Below are positions 11,114 to 20,490 of a stretch of 64,000 nucleotides of DNA, one piece after another (position 1 is the first letter of the stretch; each line of letters begins with the position of its first letter). Source of the stretch: Actinokineospora xionganensis (GTDB lineage Bacteria; Actinomycetota; Actinomycetes; Mycobacteriales; Pseudonocardiaceae). Location: positions 124,001-188,000 of the forward strand of contig NZ_JABVED010000005.1 of assembly GCF_014323725.1 (NCBI RefSeq), read 5' to 3'. Made by a program: the position numbers and the translations under genes. The notes under the pieces are model-generated. The model was not told where the DNA came from. It made no database searches and worked only from the letters and a program-made list of their open reading frames with translations.

Positions 11114-11145
11114 ACGAACCCCGGCGTTCCCCCGCCGGGGTTCGT
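11114..11145 (+). terminator. Hairpin terminator after ftsZ
   Basis: A perfect 13-bp stem (ACGAACCCCGGCG at 11114-11126 with its complement at 11133-11145) closes a 6-base loop 18 bases after the ftsZ stop. There is no long T-run, which is normal for high-GC actinobacterial terminators. Confidence 0.8.
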
Positions 11146-11174
11146 GTTCGTTATCGGTCGATTGAGGAGATCTG

Positions 11175-11879
11175 GTGCGGATTCGTCGGGTGGTCACCAC
11201 ACGCGAGGGCGGGGCTTCCGCCGCGCCGTACGACTCGTTCAACCTCGGCGACCACGTCGGGGACGCGCCGGAGGCCGTGGCGGCCAACCGGGCGCGGCTC
11301 GCCCGCGAGCTCGGGCTGGCGCCGGACCGGCTCGTCTGGATGGAGCAGGTCCACGGGCGCACCGCCGCCATCGTGGACGGACCGCGGGCCGAGCCGGTCG
11401 AGGCGACCGACGCCCTGGTGGCCGCCGAGCCGGGTCTCGCGGTGATCGCGCTCGTCGCGGACTGTGTCCCGCTCCTGCTCGGCGACCCGCAGGCCGGTGT
11501 CGTGGCCGCGGTGCACGCGGGGCGCGTTGGCGCGCGGATCGGTGTGGTCCCGGCGGCGCTCGCCGCGATGCGCGAGGCGGGCGCCGACCTGTCCCGGATC
11601 GAGGGCCTTCTCGGGCCGTCGGTGTGCGGCGAGTGCTACGAGGTGCCGCAGGCGATGCAGAACGACGTCGAGAAGCACCTGCCGGGAAGCGCGTGCCGCA
11701 CCCGCAAGGGCACGCCCGGGCTCGATCTGCGCGCGGGACTCTGGCGGCAGCTCGCCGACGCGGGTGTCGGCAAGATCGGGATCGACCCGCGGTGCACGAA
11801 TGAAGAGCGTTCGCTGTTCAGTCACCGCAGGGAAGGGACCACTGGGCGATTGGCCGCGATCACTTGGCTCGAGCCATGA
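11175..11879 (+). CDS. pgeF: Peptidoglycan editing factor / purine nucleoside phosphorylase
   Basis: A 234-residue protein of the YfiH (DUF152, laccase-domain) family. Members are zinc-dependent purine nucleoside phosphorylases or adenosine deaminases, and in E. coli the protein keeps L-Ser out of the stem peptide by editing UDP-MurNAc-L-Ser. The metal-binding His-Cys-His set is present: WMEQVHGR, ADCVPLLL and AAVHAG. The GTG start at 11175 follows a GAGGAG ribosome binding site. The ATGA overlap with the next gene, yggS, is conserved in actinobacteria. Its place behind ftsZ suits a role in wall quality control. Confidence 0.9.
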   Translation: MRIRRVVTTREGGASAAPYDSFNLGDHVGDAPEAVAANRARLARELGLAPDRLVWMEQVHGRTAAIVDGPRAEPVEATDALVAAEPGLAVIALVADCVPLLLGDPQAGVVAAVHAGRVGARIGVVPAALAAMREAGADLSRIEGLLGPSVCGECYEVPQAMQNDVEKHLPGSACRTRKGTPGLDLRAGLWRQLADAGVGKIGIDPRCTNEERSLFSHRREGTTGRLAAITWLEP

Positions 11880-12586
11880 CGGACCGCGCCGCGGAGATCG
11901 CGGCGAATCTCGCCGACGTCCGCGAGCGGATCGACGCCGCCTGCCGCAACGCCGGCCGAAACCCTTCTGACGTGCGACTTCTCGCCGTCACGAAGACTTT
12001 CCCGGCCACCGACGCGGCGATCTTGGCCGACCTCGGGGTGCTTGATCTGGCGGAAAACCGTGATCAAGAGGCAGGCGTGAAGTTCGACGAGCTCAAGGAG
12101 CTCCGGCCCGCCGCGAAGCCGCGCTGGCACATGGTCGGGCGGCTGCAGCGCAACAAGGTGCGCTCGGTGGTCCGCTGGGCCGACGAGGTGCAGTCGGTCG
12201 ACTCGACCCGGCTGGCCGACGCGTTGGCCAAGGCCGCCCAAGATCGTCCCGAGCCGCTCGACGTCCTCCTGCAGGCGAGCATCGACGGCGACCCCGCGCG
12301 TGGCGGCTGCCCCCTGGGTGATCTTGATTACCTCGCGGATCACGTAATTCGATCGAGTGAATTAGCGCTGAAGGGGATCATGGCTGTGGCGCCCCTCGGC
12401 ATGGAACCTTCGAGGGCGTTCGAACGTCTAGCGGGTGTGGCACACCAGCTACAGGCGCTGTACCCAACGGCGCGTGAGCTGTCGTGCGGCATGAGTAACG
12501 ATCTTGAAGAAGCGGTGGACCATGGGTCGACGTGCGTGCGTGTCGGAACTGCTCTGCTAGGGGGACGCGGGCTAGCCTCCCCTTGA
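11876..12586 (+). CDS. PLP homeostasis protein (YggS/PLPBP family)
   Basis: A 236-residue single-domain alanine-racemase-fold protein that binds pyridoxal phosphate and balances free PLP; it has no known catalytic reaction. Seen in sequence: VRLLAVTKTFPA with the PLP lysine, ENRDQEAGVKFDEL, WHMVGRLQRNKVRSVV, and the C-terminal LSCGMSNDLEEAVDHGST motif that contacts the phosphate, ending VRVGTALLGGR. The ATG at 11876 within the pgeF stop is preferred over a TTG four codons upstream. It belongs to the pgeF-yggS-sepF-yggT-wag31 group of the division cluster. Confidence 0.92.
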   Translation: MTDRAAEIAANLADVRERIDAACRNAGRNPSDVRLLAVTKTFPATDAAILADLGVLDLAENRDQEAGVKFDELKELRPAAKPRWHMVGRLQRNKVRSVVRWADEVQSVDSTRLADALAKAAQDRPEPLDVLLQASIDGDPARGGCPLGDLDYLADHVIRSSELALKGIMAVAPLGMEPSRAFERLAGVAHQLQALYPTARELSCGMSNDLEEAVDHGSTCVRVGTALLGGRGLASP

Positions 12587-12632
12587 CGGTGCGCCATGTG
12601 GGACCACGCAAGGGGAGTCGCGGAGGAACGCC

Positions 12633-13268
12633 ATGAGTACGCTGCAGAAGCTGAAGGCTTACTTCGGAATGGTGCCTGCCGAAGAGCTCGAGGACTACGA
12701 GGGTGACGAGTACGACCGTCGCCCCTACGGCCGCCGTCCGGAGTACCTCGACGACGACTTCGACGAGTACGCCGGGGGACGCCGACGGTGGTTCGGCGGC
12801 GCTCGCGCGGGCTACCGCGACGACGTCGACGACGACTTCGAGCCGGTCGACCGAGGCCGTCAGCGGCCCGCGTGGGCCGGATCGACCTCCGAGCCCCAGA
12901 CCCATGGCGCACTCGCCATGGACGCCCGTCGCGACCCGGCTCCCCGGCTGCGGCAGGTGGAGCCCGCTGTACAGGCAGGTGGGTACCCGATGGGCCGCGT
13001 CGTGACACTGCACCCGAGCAGCTACAACGAGGCGCGCACCATCGGTGAGCACTACCGTGACGGCCGCCCCGTGATCATGAATCTGACCGAGATGGACGAC
13101 GCGGACGCCAAGCGTCTCGTCGACTTCGCGGCCGGGCTCGCGTTCGCGCTGCGCGGCTCCATCGACAAGGTCACGAACAAGGTGTTCTTGATCTCACCAC
13201 CCAATGCCGACCCGACCGCGGAGGACAAGCGGCGGTTGGCGGAGGGTGGGTTCGCCACCCGAAGCTGA
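12633..13268 (+). CDS. sepF: Cell division protein SepF
   Basis: SepF anchors FtsZ to the membrane in bacteria lacking FtsA, as here. The 211-residue protein starts with the amphipathic MSTLQKLKAYFGMVP membrane-targeting helix, continues with a long acidic, Tyr/Asp/Arg-rich disordered linker (to about residue 115), and ends in the compact SepF domain (VVTLHPSSYNEARTIGEHYR, then DFAAGLAFALRGSIDKV). The ATG at 12633 follows GGAGGAACGCC, a good ribosome binding site. It is expected to bind the FtsZ C-terminal peptide DVPPFMRR encoded nearby. Confidence 0.95.
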   Translation: MSTLQKLKAYFGMVPAEELEDYEGDEYDRRPYGRRPEYLDDDFDEYAGGRRRWFGGARAGYRDDVDDDFEPVDRGRQRPAWAGSTSEPQTHGALAMDARRDPAPRLRQVEPAVQAGGYPMGRVVTLHPSSYNEARTIGEHYRDGRPVIMNLTEMDDADAKRLVDFAAGLAFALRGSIDKVTNKVFLISPPNADPTAEDKRRLAEGGFATRS

Positions 13269-13287
13269 GTGATGGCACAGTTGAGCT

Positions 13288-13572
13288 GTGGAACCAGTGC
13301 TTCTTGCCGTCTATTGGGTGTTGTTCGCCTTCTGGCTGCTGCTCACCGCCAGGGTGGTCGTGGAACTCGTGCGCACGTTCGCGCGCGAGTGGCGACCAGC
13401 CGGTGGGGTTGCGGTAGCGCTGGAGACCATCTACACAGTGACCGATCCCCCGGTGCGTTTGGTCCGTCGGTTGATACCGACAGTCCGAATCGGGGGTGTA
13501 GGCCTGGACCTATCGATTATGGTGCTGCTGCTGGTTGTATTCATTCTGATGCAACTGGCGTATCCCGGGTGA
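13288..13572 (+). CDS. YggT family membrane protein
   Basis: A 94-residue membrane protein of the YggT family with two hydrophobic segments, at about residues 3-25 (LLAVYWVLFAFWLLLTARVV) and 72-91 (LDLSIMVLLLVVFILMQLAY), and the conserved loop YTVTDPPVRLVRRLIPT between them. The family's molecular role is not settled; it is consistently found between sepF and divIVA and is thought to support division or polar growth. The GTG at 13288 gives the family N-terminus. Confidence 0.88.
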   Translation: MEPVLLAVYWVLFAFWLLLTARVVVELVRTFAREWRPAGGVAVALETIYTVTDPPVRLVRRLIPTVRIGGVGLDLSIMVLLLVVFILMQLAYPG

Positions 13573-13621
13573 TCGGGGAGACTTGGGTTGATGGCAGCCC
13601 TGGAGTGCGTGAGGTGATCAG

Positions 13622-14452
13622 ATGTCGTTGACCCCCGCTGACGTGCACAACGTCGCGTTCAGCAAGCCTCCCATCGGCAAGCGGGGCTACAACGAGGACG
13701 AGGTGGACGCCTTCCTCGACTTGGTCGAGGTGGAGCTCTCCCGCCTGATCGAGGAGAACAACGACCTGCGCGCGCAGGTCGAGCAGCTCGACGCGCAGTT
13801 GGAGTCGGCTCGCGCCGACCTCGACGACGCTCGGTCCGGAGGTGGCGTGCCCAGCGTGGCGCCGCGTCAGGCCGAGGAGCCGCGTCGGCTCACTCCGGTT
13901 CCGCCGCCCAGTGCGCTGGAGCAGACCAGTCCCGGGGGCGGCGGTGATCACCACGTGCAGGCCGCCAAGGTTCTGGGCCTCGCACAGGAGATGGCCGACC
14001 GGCTCACCGGCGAGGCGAAAGCCGAAGCCGACGGGATGCTGTCGGAGGCTCGGACCAAGTCCGAGCAGCTGCTGTCCGATGCGCGTGCGAAGTCCGACAC
14101 CATGGTCACCGAGGCGCGTACGCGCGCGGAGACCATGCTGAACGACGCCCGGACCCGGGCCGAGACCCTGGAGCGTCAGGCCAGGGAGAAGGCGACCACG
14201 CTGGAGCGAGATGCCCAGCGGCAGCACACCGAGATCATCGGCGCGGTGCAGCAGGAACGCACCACGTTGGAGAAGAAGATCGACGAGCTGCGCACCTTCG
14301 AGCGCGAGTACCGCACACGTCTGAAGACCTTCCTCGAGTCCAGCCTGCGTGAACTCGGTGACCGCGGTTCCGCGGCCCCGACGACCGAAGGCGGACGCGG
14401 CGCGGGTCAGCAGAGCGGCTACTCCTTCGGCCCGCGTGCGGAAGCGGGCTGA
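13622..14452 (+). CDS. wag31: DivIVA-type polar growth scaffold Wag31
   Basis: Wag31/DivIVA is the coiled-coil scaffold that marks the cell poles and directs apical growth in actinobacteria. The 276-residue protein opens with the lipid-binding DivIVA domain ([20 protein letters not shown], then [14 protein letters not shown]), followed by a coiled coil, a Pro/Gly-rich break (about residues 75-115) and a second long coiled coil made of near-repeats such as [18 protein letters not shown]. The ATG follows GAGGTGA. A 16-bp hairpin just after the stop marks the end of the division cluster. Confidence 0.95.
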   Translation: MSLTPADVHNVAFSKPPIGKRGYNEDEVDAFLDLVEVELSRLIEENNDLRAQVEQLDAQLESARADLDDARSGGGVPSVAPRQAEEPRRLTPVPPPSALEQTSPGGGGDHHVQAAKVLGLAQEMADRLTGEAKAEADGMLSEARTKSEQLLSDARAKSDTMVTEARTRAETMLNDARTRAETLERQAREKATTLERDAQRQHTEIIGAVQQERTTLEKKIDELRTFEREYRTRLKTFLESSLRELGDRGSAAPTTEGGRGAGQQSGYSFGPRAEAG

Positions 14453-14465
14453 CCTAGCGAGCCAC

Positions 14466-14501
14466 TGATCGGGACGCCTCAGCGATGAGGCGTCTCGATC
14501 A
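14466..14501 (+). terminator. Long hairpin with GCGA tetraloop after wag31
   Basis: A 16-bp stem (14466-14481 with 14486-14501) has one G-T wobble and closes a GCGA loop, a GNRA-type tetraloop. It lies 14 bases after the wag31 stop and 17 bases before the next start, so it probably ends wag31 transcripts. It has no T-run. Confidence 0.78.
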
Positions 14502-14518
14502 AGGCAGTAGGGCACACG

Positions 14519-15115
14519 GTGCTGTACATCGTCTTGATCTTGGTGCTGGCCGCCCTCGGGTTGCTGGTCACGGCTCTGACAACGGCCAACACCCTCTGGG
14601 CGTGGCTCTCGGTCGGCATCAGCATCGCCGCCGCGGGCCTGTTGGTCTACGACTGGCTGGGCAACCGCCGCCGCCGGGCTGCCGAGCCCGAGTCGGTCGC
14701 GCAGTCCCAGGACGAGCCCGAGCCGAAGTACGTCGACGAAGCTGTCGACGAGCCCGTGCAGGAGCCTGTCGTCGAGTCGGTCGAGCCTGTCGAGTCGGTC
14801 GAGCCTGTCGAGCCTGTCGAGGCGGTCGCTGTCGTCCCCGAGGCGTCCTCCGAGAACGAGCCCGGCGAGGAGCAGACGGACGCCGCCGACCTGTTGGTGA
14901 TCTCTGGGCTCACGGCCGACGTCCGGGTGTTGGACGAGCGTCCGCGCTACCACCTGGCCAAGTGCGCCTGGCTGGGTGGACGGTCATCGATCGGACTCCC
15001 GGTCGCGGAAGCGCGCCAGCTCGGGTTCACCCCGTGCGCGCGCTGCGGTCCGGACGCGACCCTGGCGGCGAAGCACCGCGCGGGCCGCGGAGCCAGGACC
15101 TCCGGCGAGAGGTAG
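14519..15115 (+). CDS. Membrane protein with C-terminal Cys/His zinc-knuckle motif
   Basis: A 198-residue protein not assignable to a named gene. It has two membrane segments at about residues 2-45 (LYIVLILVLAALGLLVTAL; LSVGISIAAAGLLVYDWLG), an acidic middle with VEPVESVEPVEPVE repeats, and a C-terminal module with YHLAKCAWL and LGFTPCARCGPD. That Cys-Cys-Cys-His spacing resembles Ada-like metal-binding knuckles found at the ends of some nucleases and membrane proteins, so a zinc site is likely. It follows wag31 and starts with GTG. Role unknown. Confidence 0.75.
   Translation: MLYIVLILVLAALGLLVTALTTANTLWAWLSVGISIAAAGLLVYDWLGNRRRRAAEPESVAQSQDEPEPKYVDEAVDEPVQEPVVESVEPVESVEPVEPVEAVAVVPEASSENEPGEEQTDAADLLVISGLTADVRVLDERPRYHLAKCAWLGGRSSIGLPVAEARQLGFTPCARCGPDATLAAKHRAGRGARTSGER
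14771..14824 (+). repeat. Six tandem 9-bp repeats coding Val-Glu-Ser/Pro
   Basis: Six direct copies of GTCGAG(TCG/CCT/GCG) run without a break from 14771 to 14824 inside the acidic linker of the preceding gene, coding VESVEPVESVEPVEPVEA. Each unit is three codons, so copy-number change would keep the frame. Confidence 0.85.
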
Positions 15116-15200
15116 TTTCAGCCGAGGACGAAACCGGTCGCGGCGTGCGACCTGCCCCTGGAACAGTTGGCTACAGCTGACCTAGGGGGCGCGGTTTCGC

Positions 15201-16433
15201 ATGGTCCTGTCCGGTGAGGGGACCAAGCGTCTCGGTGCGGACTTCGGCAAGCTCTGGGCGTCGACGGCCACGGCCAACCTCGGTGACGGCATCGCGTTGG
15301 CCGCGGGACCGCTGCTGGTCGCGGGCCTGACCTCCGACCCGGTGGTCGTCTCCGGCGCGGCCTTTGTCCAGCGCCTGCCCTGGCTGCTGTTCTCCTTGAT
15401 CAGTGGGGCGTTCGTCGACCGAATAGACCGTCGGCTGCTGATCATCTCGGTCAACATCTTCCGCGCCGCTGTGATCGGCGGGCTCGCGGTGACGATCTGG
15501 ACCGGCCACGTCACGATCGTGATCGTCTACGCGGCGTTCTTCCTTCTCGGCATCGGCGAGACGCTGGCCGACAACGCCTCTGCCGCCATGGTCCCCGCCG
15601 TCGTCGCGCCGGACCTGCTGCCCAAGGCCAACGCCAGGCTTTACGCCCTGCACTTTGTCGGCAACATGCTCGTCGCGCCCCCGGTGGGCGCGGCGGTGTT
15701 CGTGATCGGCGCCGCGCTTCCCTTCGGAATCAACGCCGTGATGTTCCTGCTCGGCGCCGCCGTGCTGGCCACCCTCCGCTACCGCCCGCCGCCTGCCCAG
15801 GCCGTCGAGCGGCGGCCGCTGCGCCAGGAGATCGGCGAAGGGCTGCGCTGGCTGTGGCGGCACGAGCTACTGAGAGCGCTCGCGGTGGTCTTGTGTCTGA
15901 TGAATGTGGCGTTCTTCGCACCCTCGGCGATCCTCGTGCTCTACGCGAAGGAGCACCTCGGCCTGCCCGAGATCGGCTTCGGGTTGCTGCTGGCCGTGAT
16001 GGCGGTCGGCGGCCTGATCGGGACCGCTGTCGCCGCTCGGGCGCAGAAGCGATTCGGAGATGGCGCCCTGTTGCGGGCGGGCATGGTCATCGAGACCGTG
16101 ACCCATTTCGGCTTGGCCCTGGCCAGTGACGCGTGGGTCGCCGGGGCCACCCTGCTCGCCTTCGGAATCCATGCCTCGATCTGGGGCGTCGTCGCCATGT
16201 CGGTCCGTCAGCGGGTGGTCCCTGACCGGCTGCGAGGTCGGGTCGGCAGTGTGTACTTCCTGCTGGTGATCGGCGGCGCTTCCATCGGTTCGCTGATCGG
16301 CGGGCTGATCGCGCGACAGTGGGGCGTCACCGCGCCGATGTGGGCGGCCGGGACGGCGATGATCGTCCTGACGGCGTTCGCCTGGCGGCACTTTCGCCGG
16401 GAGGCGTTCGTCACGGGAGTCTCGACGGCCTGA
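15201..16433 (+). CDS. MFS transporter
   Basis: A 410-residue major facilitator with about twelve hydrophobic segments. Loop motifs FVDRIDRRLLIISVN (after helix 2) and VVPDRLRGRVGSVYF (second half) match the MFS_3 / enterobactin-exporter-like branch, whose members often export siderophores or drugs. The substrate is not readable from sequence. The ATG at 15201 gives MVLSGEGTKRLGADFGKLWAS, a plausible cytoplasmic N-terminus, and no competing start is better. It stands alone, followed by a GNAT gene in the same direction. Confidence 0.85.
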   Translation: MVLSGEGTKRLGADFGKLWASTATANLGDGIALAAGPLLVAGLTSDPVVVSGAAFVQRLPWLLFSLISGAFVDRIDRRLLIISVNIFRAAVIGGLAVTIWTGHVTIVIVYAAFFLLGIGETLADNASAAMVPAVVAPDLLPKANARLYALHFVGNMLVAPPVGAAVFVIGAALPFGINAVMFLLGAAVLATLRYRPPPAQAVERRPLRQEIGEGLRWLWRHELLRALAVVLCLMNVAFFAPSAILVLYAKEHLGLPEIGFGLLLAVMAVGGLIGTAVAARAQKRFGDGALLRAGMVIETVTHFGLALASDAWVAGATLLAFGIHASIWGVVAMSVRQRVVPDRLRGRVGSVYFLLVIGGASIGSLIGGLIARQWGVTAPMWAAGTAMIVLTAFAWRHFRREAFVTGVSTA

Positions 16434-16457
16434 GGGTCGCGCCGGTCGAATGTGCCC

Positions 16458-16967
16458 ATGCGGGTCGAGTTGGTGAAAGAGTTCGATGACGGTCTCGTCG
16501 ACGGGCTGGCCGAGGTCCTGGTGGACTGCGTGGCGAGCGGCGCGAGCGTCGGGTTCGTGGGCGTGCTCGCCCAGGAGCGGGCCCGCGCCTGGTGGCGGAG
16601 CGTGATCGGCGACCCCGACGCGTTGACCTGGGTGGCCCGCGACGAGACCAACCGGGTCGTCGGGACCGTGCGCCTGGCGTTGGCCACCCAGGACAACGGC
16701 CCGCACCGCGCCGAGGTGGTCAAACTGCTGGTGCACCGCGACGCCCGGGGCAAGGGCTGCGCGAGTGCGCTGATGGCCGCGCTGGAGGACACCGCACGCG
16801 CGCTCGGCCGGCGGGTCCTGGTGCTCGACACCCAGACCGGCAGCCTCGCCGAGGGCCTCTACGCCCGGCGGGGATGGCAGCGGGTGGGCACGGTGGACGA
16901 CTTCGCGCTGACCCCGGACGGTGTCCTCGCACCGACCACGATCATGGTCAAACACCTGGCTGCGTGA
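16458..16967 (+). CDS. GNAT family N-acetyltransferase
   Basis: A 169-residue GNAT enzyme that would move an acetyl group from acetyl-CoA to an amine. The acetyl-CoA binding segment VVKLLVHRDARGKGCASALM matches motif A (Arg/Gln-x-x-Gly-x-Gly/Ala), and LVLDTQTGSLAEGLYARRGW matches motif B. The substrate is unknown; relatives include antibiotic and small-amine acetyltransferases. An in-frame GTG six bases upstream (16452) is an alternative start. It lies just before the ileS leader but is not part of that unit. Confidence 0.83.
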   Translation: MRVELVKEFDDGLVDGLAEVLVDCVASGASVGFVGVLAQERARAWWRSVIGDPDALTWVARDETNRVVGTVRLALATQDNGPHRAEVVKLLVHRDARGKGCASALMAALEDTARALGRRVLVLDTQTGSLAEGLYARRGWQRVGTVDDFALTPDGVLAPTTIMVKHLAA

Positions 16968-16987
16968 ACCGGCTTGCGCGGACCCGT

Positions 16988-17217
16988 TACCCTGGATGTC
17001 AAGGCACTGATCCGGCCATCACCGGGGAGCCTCCGGAAGAACGGGCGCGAGCCTCAGTAGAACCGGACGGGATCGGCCCGTCACAGCCGACCTAGAGCGG
17101 TCATCGGCGCTTCGGCGTCGGCGGCAAGCGGGGTGGTACCGCGGCGAGCGGCGGCATGGAGGCCGGCGCGAGTCGTCCCCGTGTGGGTCCGACCGATCCG
17201 TACGAGGAGTACCACCG
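16988..17217 (+). promoter_or_regulatory. T-box leader of ileS (translational, ultrashort stem I)
   Basis: A tRNA-Ile-sensing leader. A -10 element TACCCT (16988-16993) puts the RNA start near 17000. Stem I is the short hairpin CCGG-CCATCA-CCGG (17012-17025), whose loop holds the isoleucine specifier ATC at 17018-17020. The T-box GGGTGGTACCGCGG lies at 17131-17144, with TGGT at 17134-17137 to pair with the ACCA end (discriminator A). GGTGGTAC (17132-17139) is exactly complementary to GTACCACC (17209-17216), between the GAGGAG ribosome binding site (17204-17209) and the ATG (17218). So the same T-box bases can block translation or hold uncharged tRNA. No terminator hairpin precedes the gene, which fits translational control. 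Confidence 0.93.
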
Positions 17218-20200
17218 ATGCCGTACCCCAGGGCGCATCACACCGAGACCGCCGCTGTCCCCGCGCAGCCCTGCTTCCCTGAGCTGGAACGGGCCGTGCT
17301 CGACTACTGGTCCGCCGACCAGACGTTCAAGGCCACTGTGGACGCACGCCCGGCGGGCGACAACGGCGGCAACGAGTTCGTCTTCTACGACGGCCCGCCC
17401 TTCGCCAACGGCCTGCCGCACTACGGTCACCTGCTGACGGGTTACGTCAAGGACGTCGTCCCGCGCTACCAGACCATGCGTGGCAAGCACGTGGAGCGCC
17501 GCTTCGGCTGGGACACCCACGGTCTGCCCGCCGAGGTCGAGGCCGAGAAGCAGCTCGGGTTCTCGTCGAAGAGCGAGATCGAGGACTTCGGCATCGAGAA
17601 GTTCAACGAGGCGTGCCGATCCTCGGTGCTGCGCTACACCGACCAGTGGCGCGACTACGTGACGCGCCAGGCGCGGTGGGTCGACTTCGACAACGACTAC
17701 AAGACCCTCGACCTGGACTACATGGAAAGCGTCATGTGGGCCTTCAAGTCCTTGCACGACAAGGGGTTGATCTACGAGGGCTTCCGCGTGCTGTGGTACT
17801 GCTGGCGCTGCGAGACGCCGCTGTCGAACACCGAGACGAAAATGGACGACACCTACCGGGACCGCCAGGACCCGGCGGTCACCGTCGGGTTGCGGCTGCT
17901 CGCGCCGGGCACCGACCTCGACGGCGTCGAGGCTCTCGTGTGGACGACCACCCCGTGGACGCTGCCGTCCAACCTCGCCGCCGCCGTGCATCCCGAGGTC
18001 GACTACGTCGTCGTGCAGGGACCCGAGGACAAGCGCTACCTGCTGGCCGAGGCGCGCGTCCCGGCGTACGCGCGCGAACTCGGTGAGGAGCCCGCGGTAC
18101 TCGCGCGCTACACCGGTTCCGACCTTCTCGGCACGAAGTACGCGCCGCCGTTCGACTTCTTCGCGGGCCGGGAGAACGCCCACCAGGTCCTCGCCGCCGA
18201 CTACGTCACCACCGAGGACGGCACGGGCATCGTGCACATCGCCCCGGCCTTCGGTGAGGAGGACAAGCTCGTCACCGACGCCGCCTGCATCGAGGTCGTC
18301 GTCCCCGTCGACCCGCACGGCCGGTTCACCGCCGAGGTCGCGCCCTACGAGGGCCTGCAGGTCTTCGAGGCGAACAAGCCGATCATCCGCGACCTCAAGG
18401 AAGCCGGTCTGCTGCTTCGGCACGAGACCTACGACCACCCGTACCCGCACTGCTGGCGCTGCGACAACGCGCTGATCCAGCGGGCGGTCTCGTCGTGGTT
18501 CATCGCGGTCAGCAAGTTCAAGGACCGCATGGTCGAGCTGAACCAGCAGATCAACTGGGTGCCCGGGCACATCAAGGACGGCCAGTTCGGCAAGTGGCTG
18601 GAGAACGCGCGCGACTGGAACATCAGCCGCAACCGGTTCTGGGGCTCGCCGATCCCGGTCTGGGTCTCCGACGACCCCGAGTACCCGCGCGTGGACGTCT
18701 ACGGCTCGCTCGACGACCTTGAGCGTGACTTCGGCGTGCGTCCGACCGACCTGCACCGCCCGCACGTCGACGACCTGACCCGGCCCAACCCGGACGACCC
18801 GACGGGCAAGTCCGTCATGCGCCGGGTGCCCGAGGTGCTGGACTGCTGGTTCGAGTCCGGCTCGATGTCCTTCGCCCAGGTGCACTACCCGTTCGAGAAC
18901 GCCCAGTGGTTCGAGGACCACTACCCGGGCGACTTCATCGTCGAGTACAACGGCCAGACGCGCGGCTGGTTCTACACGATGCACGTGATCGCGACGGCGC
19001 TGTTCGACCGCCCCGCGTTCACCAACTGCGTCGCGCACGGCATCGTGCTGGGCGACGACGGGCAGAAGATGTCCAAGTCGCGCAAGAACTACCCGGACGT
19101 CAACGAGGTCTTCGACCGCGACGGCTCCGACGCGATGCGCTGGTTCCTCATGGCCAGCCCGATCCTGCGCGGCGGCGACCTCGTGGTGACCGAGCGCGGC
19201 ATCCGCGACGCGGTGCGCCAAGCCGTGCTGCCGCTGTGGAACTCGTGGTACTTCCTTGCCCTGTATGCGAACGCCGAAGGCAAGGAAGGCGCCTGGCGGG
19301 TCGACTCGACGCACGTGCTCGACCGCTACGTGCTGGCCAAGACCCGGCAGCTCGTGGTGTCGGTTACCGAGTCGATGGACGCCTACGACATCTCCGGCTC
19401 GTGTGCCTCGGTGCGTGAATACCTTGAAGTGCTGACGAACTGGTACGTGCGCCGCTCGCGTGACCGCTTCTGGTCGGGCGACACCGACGCTATCGACACC
19501 CTGCACACCGTGCTGGAAGTGGTGTCCCGCCTGACTTCGCCGCTGCTGCCACTCACCGCGGAGGCCGTGTGGCGCGGTCTGACCGGCGAGCGCTCGGTGC
19601 ACCTGGCGGACTGGCCGTCGGCCGACGACCTGCCCGCAGACGACAAGCTGGTCGCGGGCATGGACCGGGTCCGGCAGGTGTGCTCGTCGGCGCTGGCGCT
19701 GCGCAAGGCGAACAAGCTGCGCGTGCGCCTGCCGCTGGCGCGGCTGCTGGTCGCGGCGGAGGACGCCGCCGTGCTGGAACCGTTCGTCGAGCTGATCCGC
19801 GATGAGGTGAACGTCAAGGAGGTCGAGCTGACCACCGATGTCGCCGCGCACGGCCACTTCGAACTCGTGGTCAACGCCCGCGCGTGCGGGCCCCGGCTCG
19901 GGGCCGACGTGCAGAAGGTGATCAAGGCGGTGAAGGCGGGGGAGTGGACCACCGCCGACAGCGGTGCGGTCGTCGCGGCGGGCATCGAGTTGCTCGACGG
20001 CGAGTACGAGCGGCGGCTCGTCGCCACCGACCCGGGTGCGACCGCCGAGCTGCCCGCCAGCTCGGGTCTGGTCGTGCTCGACACGGCTGTCACCCCGGAG
20101 CTCACCGCCGAGGGCATCGCCCGCGACCTGATCCGAGTCGTGCAGCAGGCCCGGCGCGAGGCAGGCCTCGATGTGTCCGACCGGATCAGCCTCACGGTGC

Positions 20201-20358
20201 ACGCGCCCGACGACGTGGTCGCGGCCGTCCGCACGCACGAGGGCATCGTCGCCGGTGACACGCTGGCCGAGGCCGTGGAGTACGGCCAGGTGGAGGCCGG
20301 TTTCGACGGGACCGTCGGCGACGGCGTCGAGGTGCGGGTTCTCGTGCGCAAGCGGTAG
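17218..20358 (+). CDS. ileS: Isoleucyl-tRNA synthetase
   Basis: IleS charges tRNA-Ile with isoleucine in the cytoplasm. The 1046-residue class I synthetase has the HIGH-type motif GLPHYGHLL (His about residue 68), the [11 protein letters not shown] segment, the editing-domain entry [13 protein letters not shown] and the KMSKS loop at about residues 617-621. The HYGH form and the length place it in the longer, eukaryote-like IleS2 group; family knowledge says such enzymes tend to tolerate mupirocin, but this is not shown here. Expression is controlled by the T-box leader just upstream, and a hairpin terminator follows. Confidence 0.96.
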   Translation: MPYPRAHHTETAAVPAQPCFPELERAVLDYWSADQTFKATVDARPAGDNGGNEFVFYDGPPFANGLPHYGHLLTGYVKDVVPRYQTMRGKHVERRFGWDTHGLPAEVEAEKQLGFSSKSEIEDFGIEKFNEACRSSVLRYTDQWRDYVTRQARWVDFDNDYKTLDLDYMESVMWAFKSLHDKGLIYEGFRVLWYCWRCETPLSNTETKMDDTYRDRQDPAVTVGLRLLAPGTDLDGVEALVWTTTPWTLPSNLAAAVHPEVDYVVVQGPEDKRYLLAEARVPAYARELGEEPAVLARYTGSDLLGTKYAPPFDFFAGRENAHQVLAADYVTTEDGTGIVHIAPAFGEEDKLVTDAACIEVVVPVDPHGRFTAEVAPYEGLQVFEANKPIIRDLKEAGLLLRHETYDHPYPHCWRCDNALIQRAVSSWFIAVSKFKDRMVELNQQINWVPGHIKDGQFGKWLENARDWNISRNRFWGSPIPVWVSDDPEYPRVDVYGSLDDLERDFGVRPTDLHRPHVDDLTRPNPDDPTGKSVMRRVPEVLDCWFESGSMSFAQVHYPFENAQWFEDHYPGDFIVEYNGQTRGWFYTMHVIATALFDRPAFTNCVAHGIVLGDDGQKMSKSRKNYPDVNEVFDRDGSDAMRWFLMASPILRGGDLVVTERGIRDAVRQAVLPLWNSWYFLALYANAEGKEGAWRVDSTHVLDRYVLAKTRQLVVSVTESMDAYDISGSCASVREYLEVLTNWYVRRSRDRFWSGDTDAIDTLHTVLEVVSRLTSPLLPLTAEAVWRGLTGERSVHLADWPSADDLPADDKLVAGMDRVRQVCSSALALRKANKLRVRLPLARLLVAAEDAAVLEPFVELIRDEVNVKEVELTTDVAAHGHFELVVNARACGPRLGADVQKVIKAVKAGEWTTADSGAVVAAGIELLDGEYERRLVATDPGATAELPASSGLVVLDTAVTPELTAEGIARDLIRVVQQARREAGLDVSDRISLTVHAPDDVVAAVRTHEGIVAGDTLAEAVEYGQVEAGFDGTVGDGVEVRVLVRKR

Positions 20359-20389
20359 TTCGGCGGTAATTCACATCACGTGCGGGTAT

Positions 20390-20429
20390 CAGGGAGGCGA
20401 CTTTCGGTGGTCCGGGAGTCGCCTCCCTG
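20390..20429 (+). terminator. Hairpin terminator after ileS
   Basis: A perfect 13-bp stem, CAGGGAGGCGACT (20390-20402) with its complement (20417-20429), closes a 14-base loop 31 bases after the ileS stop. It separates ileS from the PBP gene. Confidence 0.8.
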
Positions 20430-20490
20430 GCATCGTGGGTGAAAGCGTGACTGTCGCGCGTCGGGGGATGTGCGGTACTGGGGGTTCGAC

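Noticed and set aside
17101-20238. 1045-codon minus-strand frame opposite ileS
   Set aside because: A mirror of a high-GC synthetase gene; the product is low-complexity Val/Arg/Asp/His with no known motif.
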